Shown here piece by piece: positions 17,385 to 25,879 of a stretch of 64,000 nt of DNA (position 1 is its first letter; the number at the start of each line of letters is the position of its first letter). The translations under genes were made by a program, and so were the position numbers. This DNA comes from Putridiphycobacter roseus (lineage in GTDB: Bacteria > Bacteroidota > Bacteroidia > Flavobacteriales_D > Crocinitomicaceae): the NCBI RefSeq assembly GCF_003234935.1, contig NZ_QKSB01000002.1, positions 124,001 through 188,000 of the forward strand. Direction: 5' to 3'. Under the pieces are notes generated by a model. That model was not told where the DNA came from, did not search any database, and saw nothing but the letters and a program-made list of their open reading frames with translations.

Positions 17385-19898
17385 TTATACCTTATTCTTT
17401 ATCACTTTAGAGTTGCGCCTGGTTTTTATTTTTACCAGTTCATACCAAATTACTGATATAAAACCAATTCCAACACTGATTGAAAATTGTTGAAAATTAA
17501 GGGTTTCAAATTTAAAGAACTGGGTTAAAGGGGGAACAAAAAGCAGTAATCCGGTGATGGAAACAGTAATAGAAATGATAAGTAAAACCAACTTATTTTT
17601 ATATTGTAAGGTAGTCAAAATTGAATAATAAAAAGAACGATTTACAAGTGTTAAAAAGATATTAGCAGTAATTAACACCGTAAACACCATGGTTCTTGTT
17701 AAATCTTCGCCATAAGTCATGTACACTGCATATTGATAAGTCACTAAAGTACCTAAGGTAATTACCAACCCTTGCACAATACTTGTGTTCAACTCTTTCC
17801 ACTTAAAAAAAGTAGTGGTAAAAGGTCTAGGCTTTTGAGACATGGTATTTTTTTCTAGCGGTTCATTTTCAAATATAATCGAACAAGTTGGTCCCATAAT
17901 TAACTCCAGGAATATAATGTGAGCGGGTGAAAGGATATTGGGATAAATCCAACCTAAAGCCAATGGCATAAAAACAGTAAGAATAATTGGAATATGAATA
18001 GAAATAATATACTGAATGGCTTTTTTTAAGTTAGCATATATTTTTCTCCCCATGGCAATGGCATCTACCATTCTAGACAGGTCGTCATCCATCAAAATCA
18101 GCGAAGCGGCTTGTTTGGCTATTTCCGTTCCTTTATTCCCCATGGCAATTCCTATGTGCGCAGCCTTTAAAGCAGGACCATCATTCACCCCATCACCAGT
18201 CATGGCAACAATTTGCTTATTCGATTTTAGGGCTTTGATAATTTTAAGTTTTGCCTCCGGAAACATTCTTGTAAAAATGTTGGTATCCATCACACAAGCC
18301 TTTAATTCTTTTTCTGTCAACTGCATCAAAGCATCACCTGAAATACTATTTAAACCTTTAAATCCTACTTGTTTTGCAATGGCGGTGGTAGTTGCCGCGT
18401 TATCGCCAGTAATTATTTTCACCGCAATGCCCGCCTTGTAAAAGTCTTCAAAAACTTTTTGAATATTCTTTTTCGGTGGGTCATAAAAGGCAATTATTCC
18501 TTTAAAGTTAAACTTAAACTCTTGTTGTGTTTTAGGAAAATCATTCCCTTCAAACACCCCTTCTCCAACCCCTAAAACACGATATCCCTGACTGGTAATG
18601 GTCTCAATTGCTTTTTGAACTTCCGCTTTTTCTGCTGCCGTCAAATTTGAAGTCGCCATTAAAGCTTCTGGTGCACCTTTGGCTGCAATAATTCTTTTCC
18701 CTGCTTTATTTTCAAAAATATGGGTCATCATGGGTGGTTTTCCACCAAGAGGGTATTCATGAATGAGTTGAAAATCTGGTCTTTCATCCACCTTTTCCAT
18801 ATCTCCATAAGACTCATGCAAAGACACTTCCATGGCATCAAAAGGAATTGGTTCACTGGCCCACATGGCTATTTCCACCAATTCTTTTTCCACACCTTCG
18901 GCTTCATTTGGTGCAACAATTCTATGTCGATCCAAGGTAAATAATTTAGCCAAACTCATTTTATTTTCTGTGATGGTCCCTGTTTTATCGGTACAAATTA
19001 CAGTAGCACTTCCAAGTGTTTCCACCGTTTTCATTTGCTTCACTACAACGCCCAATTTCATCAATCGCCAAGCACCAATAGCCATAAAAGAAGTAAATGC
19101 CATTGGAATCTCCTCTGGTAAGATACTCATGGCCAAGGTAAGGGCTTTAAGCAAACTATCTAACAAGTCTTTTGAAAGAAAATAATTGATCCCCCAAACA
19201 ATAATAAAAACAATAGCACCAGCAATAACCATTGCTTTTACAAAACTATTTATTTGTAATTCTAAAGGTGTTTTTTCCTCTTGGATACTTTCTAAACTCT
19301 TACCTATTTCACCTAATTTAGTTGTGTTACCAATATGTGTAATTCGAGCAATTGCCAACCCACTAGCTACTGTAGTTCCTTTAAAAATATTATGGTCTGC
19401 CTTATCTTTATCTTTAAAAATAACTTGAGATTCGCCGGTAAGCACAGATTCATTAACTGAAAAGTCATTGGAATGAATAATAATACCATCTGCCGTAATG
19501 GAAGTACCTTCTTCTACCATTAAGCAATCACCAACTACCAAATCTTCACTTTTAATCTCTACCTCTGTCCCATTTCTTATTACTTTACAATGTGGTTGTG
19601 ATAATTTTTTTAGGTTTTGCAAGGCATTTCTACTTCTATTATCTTGGTATAAAGTAATAAGAGATACCAAAATAATAGCAGAAGCTAAAAAGATGGCGTC
19701 CCCTGTCTTCCCACTCATTAAATAAATAAGAGATGCCGCAAATAAAAGAATAACCATTGGCTCTTTTGCCAAGCTTTTAATGGCATCTAAAAAATTATTT
19801 TCTTGTTTGTAATCTAGTGTGTTTTTGCCGAATTTCTCTCTAGACTCAATTACTTCGGCATTTGTCAATCCTTTTATATTGAAATTATTTGTTGGCAT
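17385..19898 (-). CDS. Cation-translocating P-type ATPase (P2 type, Ca2+/Mn2+-like)
   Basis: ATP-driven cation pump in the inner membrane. Phosphorylation motif CTDKTGTITENK, actuator loop VLTGESQ, and hinge TGDGVNDGPALKAAHIGIAMG are all present. The helix-4 motif is PEEIPMAF, a variant of the PEGLP of calcium pumps, and the C-terminal six-helix segment with NRSFYYSILTT fits P2A/P2B-like ATPases. The 837-residue length is slightly short for the class, and the N-terminal cation_ATPase_N domain (LTNAEVIESREKFGKNTLDY) is intact. No heavy-metal CxxC domain or CPC motif is present, so copper or zinc transport is unlikely. It stands alone. Confidence 0.9.
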   Translation of the reverse strand: MPTNNFNIKGLTNAEVIESREKFGKNTLDYKQENNFLDAIKSLAKEPMVILLFAASLIYLMSGKTGDAIFLASAIILVSLITLYQDNRSRNALQNLKKLSQPHCKVIRNGTEVEIKSEDLVVGDCLMVEEGTSITADGIIIHSNDFSVNESVLTGESQVIFKDKDKADHNIFKGTTVASGLAIARITHIGNTTKLGEIGKSLESIQEEKTPLELQINSFVKAMVIAGAIVFIIVWGINYFLSKDLLDSLLKALTLAMSILPEEIPMAFTSFMAIGAWRLMKLGVVVKQMKTVETLGSATVICTDKTGTITENKMSLAKLFTLDRHRIVAPNEAEGVEKELVEIAMWASEPIPFDAMEVSLHESYGDMEKVDERPDFQLIHEYPLGGKPPMMTHIFENKAGKRIIAAKGAPEALMATSNLTAAEKAEVQKAIETITSQGYRVLGVGEGVFEGNDFPKTQQEFKFNFKGIIAFYDPPKKNIQKVFEDFYKAGIAVKIITGDNAATTTAIAKQVGFKGLNSISGDALMQLTEKELKACVMDTNIFTRMFPEAKLKIIKALKSNKQIVAMTGDGVNDGPALKAAHIGIAMGNKGTEIAKQAASLILMDDDLSRMVDAIAMGRKIYANLKKAIQYIISIHIPIILTVFMPLALGWIYPNILSPAHIIFLELIMGPTCSIIFENEPLEKNTMSQKPRPFTTTFFKWKELNTSIVQGLVITLGTLVTYQYAVYMTYGEDLTRTMVFTVLITANIFLTLVNRSFYYSILTTLQYKNKLVLLIISITVSITGLLLFVPPLTQFFKFETLNFQQFSISVGIGFISVIWYELVKIKTRRNSKVIKNKV

Positions 19899-20074
19899 GG
19901 TTCAGGCTTGTTTTAGTGCTATACAATGGACTTTAGGATTGAACCTATGGCGCATTTCGATTGTAAATTTAGGATAAAATAGTAATTATTTAGGTTACAG
20001 CAACCAGTTTTTAGGTTACTACAAAAAACAAGCTTATAATTACCGCCACTTTATTTAGGCCAAGACCGTCCAAA

Positions 20075-20109
20075 AAAAAGTCCATAAGAAAAATTCAAAT
20101 GGACTTTTT
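20075..20109. terminator. Terminator after the SDR operon
   Basis: An 11-bp stem AAAAAGTCCAT with its complement around a 13-base loop; T runs on both strands. It lies 48 bases after the SDR stop on the minus strand. Confidence 0.75.
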
Positions 20110-20156
20110 AAGTATTCAAAACTTATTGAGGGGAGAGGCAATATTTTTTTATGCGA

Positions 20157-20894
20157 TTAAACCAAAGCGCCATTTGCCCCAATGACTTGTCCGGATATCC
20201 ATTTAGAATCATCACTAGCTAGAAATAAGACTACTTTTGCAATATCAATAGGTTCTGCCAAACGATTAAATGCATTCATAGCGCTTAATTTATCAATGGT
20301 TTCTTGGGATTTTCCGTTTAAAAATAATTCCGTTGCGGTAGCACCTGGCGCAATTGCATTTACGGATATGCCCCTTCCAATTTCTTTAGAAAAAACCTTT
20401 GTGATTTGTTCAACTGCTGCTTTTGAAGCTGAATATAAAGAATAAGTAGGAAACATCAATTTTGCAGTACTGGAAGAAAAGTTGATGATATTTCCATTAT
20501 CTGCAAGCTTAAGATTTGCCTCTTGAAGGGTATTGAAAATACCCCTCACGTTTACATCAAACAATCTAGTAAATTCATCTTGTGTATTATCTTTTAGCAT
20601 CTTAGAAAACATTATCCCCGCATTGTTTACTAGAACATCTACCTTACCAAATGCTTTAATTGCTTGGTCGAATAAAGTGGTTACTTCCTCTCTTTTACTT
20701 ACATCCGCTTTTATTACAATCGCATCTCCCCCATTTTGTACAATTTTATTTACTGTGTCCTGTGCTTCTTCGGCACTATTAGAATGATTGACAATAATTT
20801 TTGCGCCATTTTCTGCTAATAAAACAGCAACTTCCTGTCCTATCCCTCTGGAAGAACCAGTTACTATTACTACTTTACCTTTTAAGTTTTTCAT
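20157..20894 (-). CDS. SDR family oxidoreductase
   Basis: A classical short-chain dehydrogenase/reductase of 245 residues. It has the nucleotide-binding TGSSRGIG near the N-terminus, the NNAG motif (VLVNNAGIM) and the catalytic YSASK (Tyr and Lys), with an upstream FSSS that supplies the catalytic Ser. The acidic residue pattern after strand 2 (IIVNHSNSAEEA) suggests NADP(H). It is the last gene of the TetR-controlled cluster and its start overlaps the end of the DoxX gene by 20 bases, which indicates translational coupling. The substrate is unknown. Confidence 0.9.
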   Translation of the reverse strand: MKNLKGKVVIVTGSSRGIGQEVAVLLAENGAKIIVNHSNSAEEAQDTVNKIVQNGGDAIVIKADVSKREEVTTLFDQAIKAFGKVDVLVNNAGIMFSKMLKDNTQDEFTRLFDVNVRGIFNTLQEANLKLADNGNIINFSSSTAKLMFPTYSLYSASKAAVEQITKVFSKEIGRGISVNAIAPGATATELFLNGKSQETIDKLSAMNAFNRLAEPIDIAKVVLFLASDDSKWISGQVIGANGALV

Positions 20895-21270
20895 GGTGTT
20901 GAATATTTAATAATTTATAAATTGATGTGATGGATAATATAATGGCAATGCCTACCAAGAGACCTACTGGACTTGGTCGCACTAAGAATTCAATTACTAG
21001 AGCCGAAACCATGGTTGCCAATAAAAAAACAAAAGCCACTATACCCAACTTGTTGTTTTTTGTGAACATATAAACCAAAATTAAGATGGCAATTAGTAAT
21101 TCTGCTCCCCCTGTGAATAATCTAAAAAAATCGGCATTTATACCTAGTACACTTTCAAATTGTGTAAAACCAGCCACACTTTTAGGCATCCCCATTATTT
21201 TTGGGACTGCAAAAAACACGAGGACAATTATGGAAAAAACGTTAATAATCTGATCTAATATTTGTCTCAT
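20875..21270 (-). CDS. DoxX family membrane protein
   Basis: A 131-residue protein with four transmembrane helices at about 10-28, 47-65, 75-95 and 100-118, the layout of DoxX/SURF4-type quinol-linked membrane subunits. The segment VPKIMGMPKSVAGFTQF (after helix 1) and RLFTGGAELLIAILIL are typical of small DoxX-like proteins. It overlaps the HAD gene by 4 bases and the SDR gene by 20 bases. Whether it is an oxidoreductase subunit is not known. Confidence 0.82.
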   Translation of the reverse strand: MRQILDQIINVFSIIVLVFFAVPKIMGMPKSVAGFTQFESVLGINADFFRLFTGGAELLIAILILVYMFTKNNKLGIVAFVFLLATMVSALVIEFLVRPSPVGLLVGIAIILSITSIYKLLNIQHHEKLKR

Positions 21271-22067
21271 TTTATAGCAATTAATTTATCCGCAATTAGG
21301 TTTAAATCCGACTCATTTATTTCAGGATTTGGCGCAAGTGGATAAAGTTGAGCACCTGGTCGACTTACAAAAGCACCTCTCCAACCAGCCCAAATTCCAC
21401 CAGCAATATCCCAACCATGTGCTGCAATTAACATACACTCTTCGGGCGCGACACCCATTTTACGGGCAGCCCATTTATAGGCATCTGTATGGGGTTTAAA
21501 TTTTCCCATGTCTTCTATGCTTAATCGTTCTTCAAAATAAGCCGTTAATCCAGCATTTTTAAATTGTGTTTCAACACCAATATTGGAAGAGTTCGTGAAG
21601 GACACCAATTTATACCCAGCAGCTTTTAAACGACTCAAAGCAGCTTTTACTTCTTGATGTGCGGGTAAAGAACGTATGGGAGTCAATACTGCTTCTCTTG
21701 CTTCAGTTTCTGTTAATGAAATACCGTGATTGGCTGCCACCATTTGTAAAGCTGCTGAACCAATTATTCCAAAATCATTGTATTGTCCACCTACTGTGGT
21801 AACCAAAGAATACTGTAACATGGTGGTAAACCATAATGGTAATAAATCCTTTCGGCCTCCTAAAGCATTACCAACACTTTCTTTCATGGCGGTCAAATCC
21901 AATAAAGTTTCGTTGACATCAAAAAATAAGACTTTTGGTCTAGTTTCTATTGCTTCAACGATTTTCTCTTCACTTTGACTTGCGGTAAATCCAAATTGTG
22001 GGGTAGCCGCAATCCCCATTCCTAATATTGCTGTTTTTTTCATAAATTCTCTTCTATTATTTATCAT
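21267..22067 (-). CDS. Haloacid dehalogenase type II (HAD) with Tat signal
   Basis: I start at 22067 (MINNRREFMKKTAILGMG), since RREFMKK followed by a hydrophobic stretch is a twin-arginine signal; an upstream ATG at 22094 would only add unlikely residues. The HAD core has motif I DVNETLLD with the nucleophile Asp, motif II SFTNSS, the motif III Lys in MGKFKPH, and the acidic loop AAHGWDIAGGIWAG. This sequence set is that of L-2-haloacid dehalogenase type II, so the protein is probably exported folded and hydrolyses carbon-halogen or phosphate bonds; the substrate is inferred only. It heads the HAD-DoxX-SDR operon. Confidence 0.85.
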   Translation of the reverse strand: MINNRREFMKKTAILGMGIAATPQFGFTASQSEEKIVEAIETRPKVLFFDVNETLLDLTAMKESVGNALGGRKDLLPLWFTTMLQYSLVTTVGGQYNDFGIIGSAALQMVAANHGISLTETEAREAVLTPIRSLPAHQEVKAALSRLKAAGYKLVSFTNSSNIGVETQFKNAGLTAYFEERLSIEDMGKFKPHTDAYKWAARKMGVAPEECMLIAAHGWDIAGGIWAGWRGAFVSRPGAQLYPLAPNPEINESDLNLIADKLIAIK

Positions 22068-22081
22068 TGTAGATATTATTT

Positions 22082-22107
22082 TAAAACATACCAAGCAGTA
22101 TGTTTTA
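22082..22107. promoter_or_regulatory. TetR-type operator (copy 1), before the HAD operon
   Basis: Perfect 10-bp inverted repeat TAAAACATAC and its complement with a 6-base spacer, between the tetR stop and the HAD start. An 18 of 20 match lies upstream of tetR (22737-22762). The size and form fit operators of TetR-family repressors. Confidence 0.75.
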
Positions 22108-22118
22108 GGTTAAAAAAA

Positions 22119-22721
22119 TTAAGCTTTTAGTTGTTTTAAGTAAATGGAAAGTCCAGATAAGAAGGTTTGTAGTACCGCATCATTGTCGTATAATTTTCGA
22201 ATGCCTCGAATTCCCTCAAAGGCACTAATTAAGTGAATGGCAACCGCATCACTTGGTATTTCTTGCTTTATCGATTTTTCCTTTATCCCTCTTTCAATAA
22301 GAGCAACTAAAGTCTTTTTCCATAAATCTATGATGTTTTTTAAAGCTTTTTGATAGGCGCCTTCGTGATCCCCCAATTCATTGATTAAATTATTCATGGG
22401 ACAGCCATGTTTTTTTTCATAAACCGAAAACCCATTCAGTCTGGTTATAAATACATTTTCGAGGATATCCACCGCATTACCTGGCTCGTTTAAAGGTAAA
22501 ATCATACCTTCTACCACCCTTTTTTGCACTTTAAGGCTAATCACTTCTAGTCCTATTTCTTTTTTGCTTTTGTAATGGTGATAAAATGCGCCCTTGCTCA
22601 AATTAGTCTCCTTCATTATTTTATCAATGCTCGTGGTTTTAAAACCATTCGTATAAAACAATTTAAAAGCTTCATCTATAATAAGCTGTTTGGTCAGGTC
22701 AGACTTTAAATTTTGTTGCAT
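22119..22721 (-). CDS. TetR/AcrR family transcriptional regulator
   Basis: A 200-residue regulator. The HTH lies at about residues 27-50 (TTSIDKIMKETNLSKGAFYHHY), with the usual TetR N-terminus QLIIDEAFKLFYTNGFKTTS; the rest is an all-helical ligand-binding domain. A -7-like TAGCTTTG box lies at 22726-22733, which would put the transcription start at or very near the ATG. The matching palindromes on both sides of the gene make self-repression and control of the downstream HAD-DoxX-SDR genes the simplest reading. The ligand is unknown. Confidence 0.9.
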   Translation of the reverse strand: MQQNLKSDLTKQLIIDEAFKLFYTNGFKTTSIDKIMKETNLSKGAFYHHYKSKKEIGLEVISLKVQKRVVEGMILPLNEPGNAVDILENVFITRLNGFSVYEKKHGCPMNNLINELGDHEGAYQKALKNIIDLWKKTLVALIERGIKEKSIKQEIPSDAVAIHLISAFEGIRGIRKLYDNDAVLQTFLSGLSIYLKQLKA

Positions 22722-22736
22722 GAAACAAAGCTAAAA

Positions 22737-22762
22737 TAAAAAATACTAGTTAGAATGTTTTA
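22737..22762. promoter_or_regulatory. TetR-type operator (copy 2), before tetR
   Basis: TAAAAAATAC-N6-GAATGTTTTA, identical in 18 of 20 arm positions to copy 1 at 22082. It lies just upstream of the -7-like box at 22726-22733, so a bound repressor would block the tetR promoter. Confidence 0.65.
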
Positions 22763-22825
22763 AGACTTAAATATTGTTAACCGTTTGCGAATAGGCCAGA
22801 ATTTTTAGTCCAAAAAAGTGGTTTT

Positions 22826-24247
22826 TTATTCTACGGTAAAGGAATAAAAATGATTTGGGGCAACTATTGGCTTATGTAGTATTTTACCATTATTACTTTC
22901 AATTTCAATAAAATAGTGAATAGTATTCAATTTCTCAACAGGAGGTATTATGGTTACAAAGGTATCCTTACTAAGCAGGGTCATTGGAATAGATTGAAAT
23001 GTATTATCTTGCTTCAACTTCCAATGTAAATTAGCTTTTAAAACGCCATCTGATGATTTTGCAATTAAATGTATAGGATAACCATTCCCATTATTTTCTA
23101 TCGTTCCTTTGTACCATTTATGTTTCGCATAAATTGGATGATTAGCATAAATTTCTTTAGTCAAACAATGTATAGCTCCAGAATATTGCGCATATTTTCG
23201 ACAATTTACACCAACTATTTCATATCCTGGCATAGCTTTCTTATAGGTGTTAAACGCTAAGGAATCATAAGGTTGTATGTTATACTGTGGGATTAGTACT
23301 GTTTTATTTAGGATAAATGAATTAGCATAAGTTGCTTTTGACGTCTGCAAAGCACTTTTACTTTTTACATCATATGTTGTTGGTGCGTTTTGTATGGATA
23401 TGTATTTTAATTCTCTTCCGTAAACAGATTTTAAATGTTGGGCTATAGAAATTAAAGCTTGATCAATATAGTACTGATGGTCAAAATATTTATCTATTGC
23501 TATATCATAATTGTTATTTGGAATATAGGAGACAATCGCTGTTTCTTCGTCTATTAACTTAAAAAAATAATCCATGTGAACAAAAGGTACACGCACATTT
23601 AATGTTTGGTTAATTCCAAAGTTTTTATAAAAAAAATCATATTTAACCTTTAAACTAGTTGGTAGTTTTTCAGAAATATCCGTTGCAGCAATATTAAAAG
23701 TACCATGTCCATCTGTCAAAAAATTTCCGCCATCTGTATAATAATCATTTTTATTATCTCGGGGCTTTATGATAGCACTTACAAAATTTAGGTGACTTGC
23801 AAAAAATAATCCGGTGTAGTCATTATTAAAATTATAAACCGTAGCATCACCTATATCATTGCTAAAAACAAAGTTTAAGCCATGATCTCGCACCCAAGGA
23901 AAGGCACTTAAAACGGTATCTATGGGAATGATATGAATATATGGACTGCTAATACCATTGCTTTTAAAAATGGAATCGAGGTTGACGGGTTTACTATAAT
24001 AATAATTATCTAGCGGATTTAGAATATAAAAATTCACCTTTTCGTGAATACAAGCTAATGCTGTTTTTATATATGGGTCAAGCGTTTCGTTGGTGACATT
24101 TACTCCCTCCTTAAATTCGCGAAACTCCATGACAACACTACTTATCTCTTCCCATTCAGCAGGATGTCTTGGATTTAAAACTTGACCATAACTATATTGA
24201 AAAGAAAAAAAAACAAGTAATAATAAGATACTACTTTTAAAGTTCAT
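22826..24247 (-). CDS. Secreted agmatine deiminase/peptidylarginine deiminase family protein
   Basis: A 473-residue protein with a signal peptide (to about GQV, residue 23). The guanidino-group-modifying fold is shown by the N-terminal RHPAEWEEISSVVMEF, the catalytic-loop PWVRDHG (Asp-His type), the TDGGNFLTDG segment and the catalytic Cys in GAIHCLTKE. Agmatine deiminases read GGGNIHCIT here. After about residue 375 there is an extra beta-rich segment (YPIHLIAKSSDG, then IHYFIEIESNNG) of unknown role. Exported members of this family in Bacteroidota include the PPAD enzyme of Porphyromonas; here the substrate (agmatine or peptidyl-arginine) is not decided by the sequence. Confidence 0.83.
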   Translation of the reverse strand: MNFKSSILLLLVFFSFQYSYGQVLNPRHPAEWEEISSVVMEFREFKEGVNVTNETLDPYIKTALACIHEKVNFYILNPLDNYYYSKPVNLDSIFKSNGISSPYIHIIPIDTVLSAFPWVRDHGLNFVFSNDIGDATVYNFNNDYTGLFFASHLNFVSAIIKPRDNKNDYYTDGGNFLTDGHGTFNIAATDISEKLPTSLKVKYDFFYKNFGINQTLNVRVPFVHMDYFFKLIDEETAIVSYIPNNNYDIAIDKYFDHQYYIDQALISIAQHLKSVYGRELKYISIQNAPTTYDVKSKSALQTSKATYANSFILNKTVLIPQYNIQPYDSLAFNTYKKAMPGYEIVGVNCRKYAQYSGAIHCLTKEIYANHPIYAKHKWYKGTIENNGNGYPIHLIAKSSDGVLKANLHWKLKQDNTFQSIPMTLLSKDTFVTIIPPVEKLNTIHYFIEIESNNGKILHKPIVAPNHFYSFTVE

Positions 24248-24259
24248 GTTGAATTTTTT

Positions 24260-25879
24260 TTAATCACAAGCAACATTTACTTTACAGGTACTCCATTTTT
24301 TTTTATTTTTCAAAGTGGTAATACTAATTTCGTAAATACCTTGCACTCCAAAGTCATATACAATGGTTTTACCAGTAAATTCCATATCCATATTTTGCTT
24401 TACATCCCGTATTGTCCAATTGTATTCTATTTTATCCTTCTTAGCTTCACTTTCTGTAAGTGGTGCCGTTAATTGGTATTTTCCATTCGAGACCTGAACA
24501 GATTGCTCGTTTTTAACATTTAAAATTCTAGTATTCAAATTAGCGGTAGGTACCACCTTGTTATTTAATAATGAATCCGTTTGTATTGGCTTTGGTAAAG
24601 ATTTCACATCTTCAAAAGCTCCATTTCTATCCCCCACTCGGTTCCTATCTCCAACCCGTTTTCTGTCACCCACTCGCTTTCTATCTCCCACTCGTTTTCT
24701 GTCTCCAACTCGCTTCCTATCTCCCACTCGTTTTCTATCACCAACTCGCTTCCTATCTCCCACTCGTTTTCTATCTCCCACTCGTTTTCTATCTCCCACT
24801 CGTTTTCTATCTCCAACTCGTTTTCTGTCTCCAACCCGTTTTCTATCTCCAACTCGCTTTCTATCACCAACTCGCTTCCTATCTCCCACTCGTTTTCTAT
24901 CTCCCACTCGTTTTCTATCTCCAACTCGCTTTCTGTCACCCACTCGCTTTCTGTCACCCACTCGGTTTCTGTCATTTTCATGAACACCCTCATTAACAAT
25001 CTTGTTATTTGTTTGTCTTAAAAGTGTTTCATCCATCCTGACGAATAAAATACTTGTTGATTTAGTAGATTCCCTCTCATGGTTTTTACTTTCGAAGGGT
25101 AAATTCAACTCTTTTTCACGTTTAGTTGGCAATGCATAGGTCAGGCCAATATTGAAGTTAAAATGAGAAATACCAACAGTCTGGTCGGTCATACCTACAT
25201 CAAAAATCGCAAGCATTGGACTGAAAGTTTCCCCTTCCGTTTCTGAAGAAAATGCACCTTCTAACTGTCGCGTTTCATAATCTACCTTAACGGAGGAATA
25301 TACATATTGAGAAGTAAAAAAGGCTTTAAATATCCCATTAAAATCATAACCTATTTTAATACCTGAGGTGACCCCAAAACCAATTCTACTTTCCGTTCCA
25401 TCCATATTAAATAAATCTGCTTTATCTGGAAAAATTGTTGTTTTAATCTCATCATTGGCCACTGGATTTTTAACCATTGAGACACCTGGTTTGGCATAAA
25501 CATCTAGGTAAATTTTTTTTAAGTCAAACCGGTAAACTGGTCCGGCACCTATCGTAAAATTTGACCAGGGACCAGTTACGTTGGAAACAATTATAAAAGG
25601 AGTTTGAGGATTTGCATTCATTGCTCGGGAATAATCATACGGATTTTGAAAATTGTTATTTTGTATATTCGCGTCCATTCCAATTCCAAATTTTGACCTG
25701 AAAAAGTAATCTACAGCAATTCCAATATCATATCCTCCATTAGAAAAATCACCATAATCACTTAATCCTTTACTAAAACCAGCATAAGGCGAAAACTCAA
25801 ATTGAGTTTGTCCAAAATTGACATTGCAAACTAACATGGTTAAACTTAACAAAACAACAACAACTCCTTTATTCTTCAT
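24260..25879 (-). CDS. Outer-membrane protein with GDRKRV tandem repeat and PKD-like domain
   Basis: A 539-residue exported protein: signal peptide (MKNKGVVVVLLSLTMLV), a beta-barrel region to about residue 260 with YALPT-type strands, a linker, then about 19 perfect or near-perfect six-residue units RVGDRK/N (residues about 302-416), and a C-terminal PKD-like or Ig-like domain (YNWTIRDVKQ, VYDFGVQGIYEISITT) with a disulfide-capable pair (STCKVNVAC). The repeats are encoded by 18-base units and are strongly basic. The gene begins 13 bases upstream of the agmatine-deiminase gene start, on the same strand. Function unknown. Confidence 0.8.
   Translation of the reverse strand: MKNKGVVVVLLSLTMLVCNVNFGQTQFEFSPYAGFSKGLSDYGDFSNGGYDIGIAVDYFFRSKFGIGMDANIQNNNFQNPYDYSRAMNANPQTPFIIVSNVTGPWSNFTIGAGPVYRFDLKKIYLDVYAKPGVSMVKNPVANDEIKTTIFPDKADLFNMDGTESRIGFGVTSGIKIGYDFNGIFKAFFTSQYVYSSVKVDYETRQLEGAFSSETEGETFSPMLAIFDVGMTDQTVGISHFNFNIGLTYALPTKREKELNLPFESKNHERESTKSTSILFVRMDETLLRQTNNKIVNEGVHENDRNRVGDRKRVGDRKRVGDRKRVGDRKRVGDRKRVGDRKRVGDRKRVGDRKRVGDRKRVGDRKRVGDRKRVGDRKRVGDRKRVGDRKRVGDRKRVGDRKRVGDRKRVGDRNRVGDRNGAFEDVKSLPKPIQTDSLLNNKVVPTANLNTRILNVKNEQSVQVSNGKYQLTAPLTESEAKKDKIEYNWTIRDVKQNMDMEFTGKTIVYDFGVQGIYEISITTLKNKKKWSTCKVNVACD
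24632..24975. repeat. 18-bp tandem repeat array (about 19 units), in frame
   Basis: Units of 18 bases with a fixed CG at 24639, 24657 and every 18 bases to 24963, giving 19 copies. On the sense (minus) strand each unit encodes RVGDRK or RVGDRN. Units differ at synonymous positions (for example CTCGC and CTCGT, TATC and TGTC on the plus strand), so the array is not brand new. The unit is a multiple of three, so change of copy number keeps the frame. Confidence 0.95.

Noticed and set aside
24558..24996. Plus-strand frames with FLSPTR-type repeats
   Set aside because: Produced by the 18-bp repeat, which lacks stops in several frames; the minus strand carries a full signal peptide and barrel.
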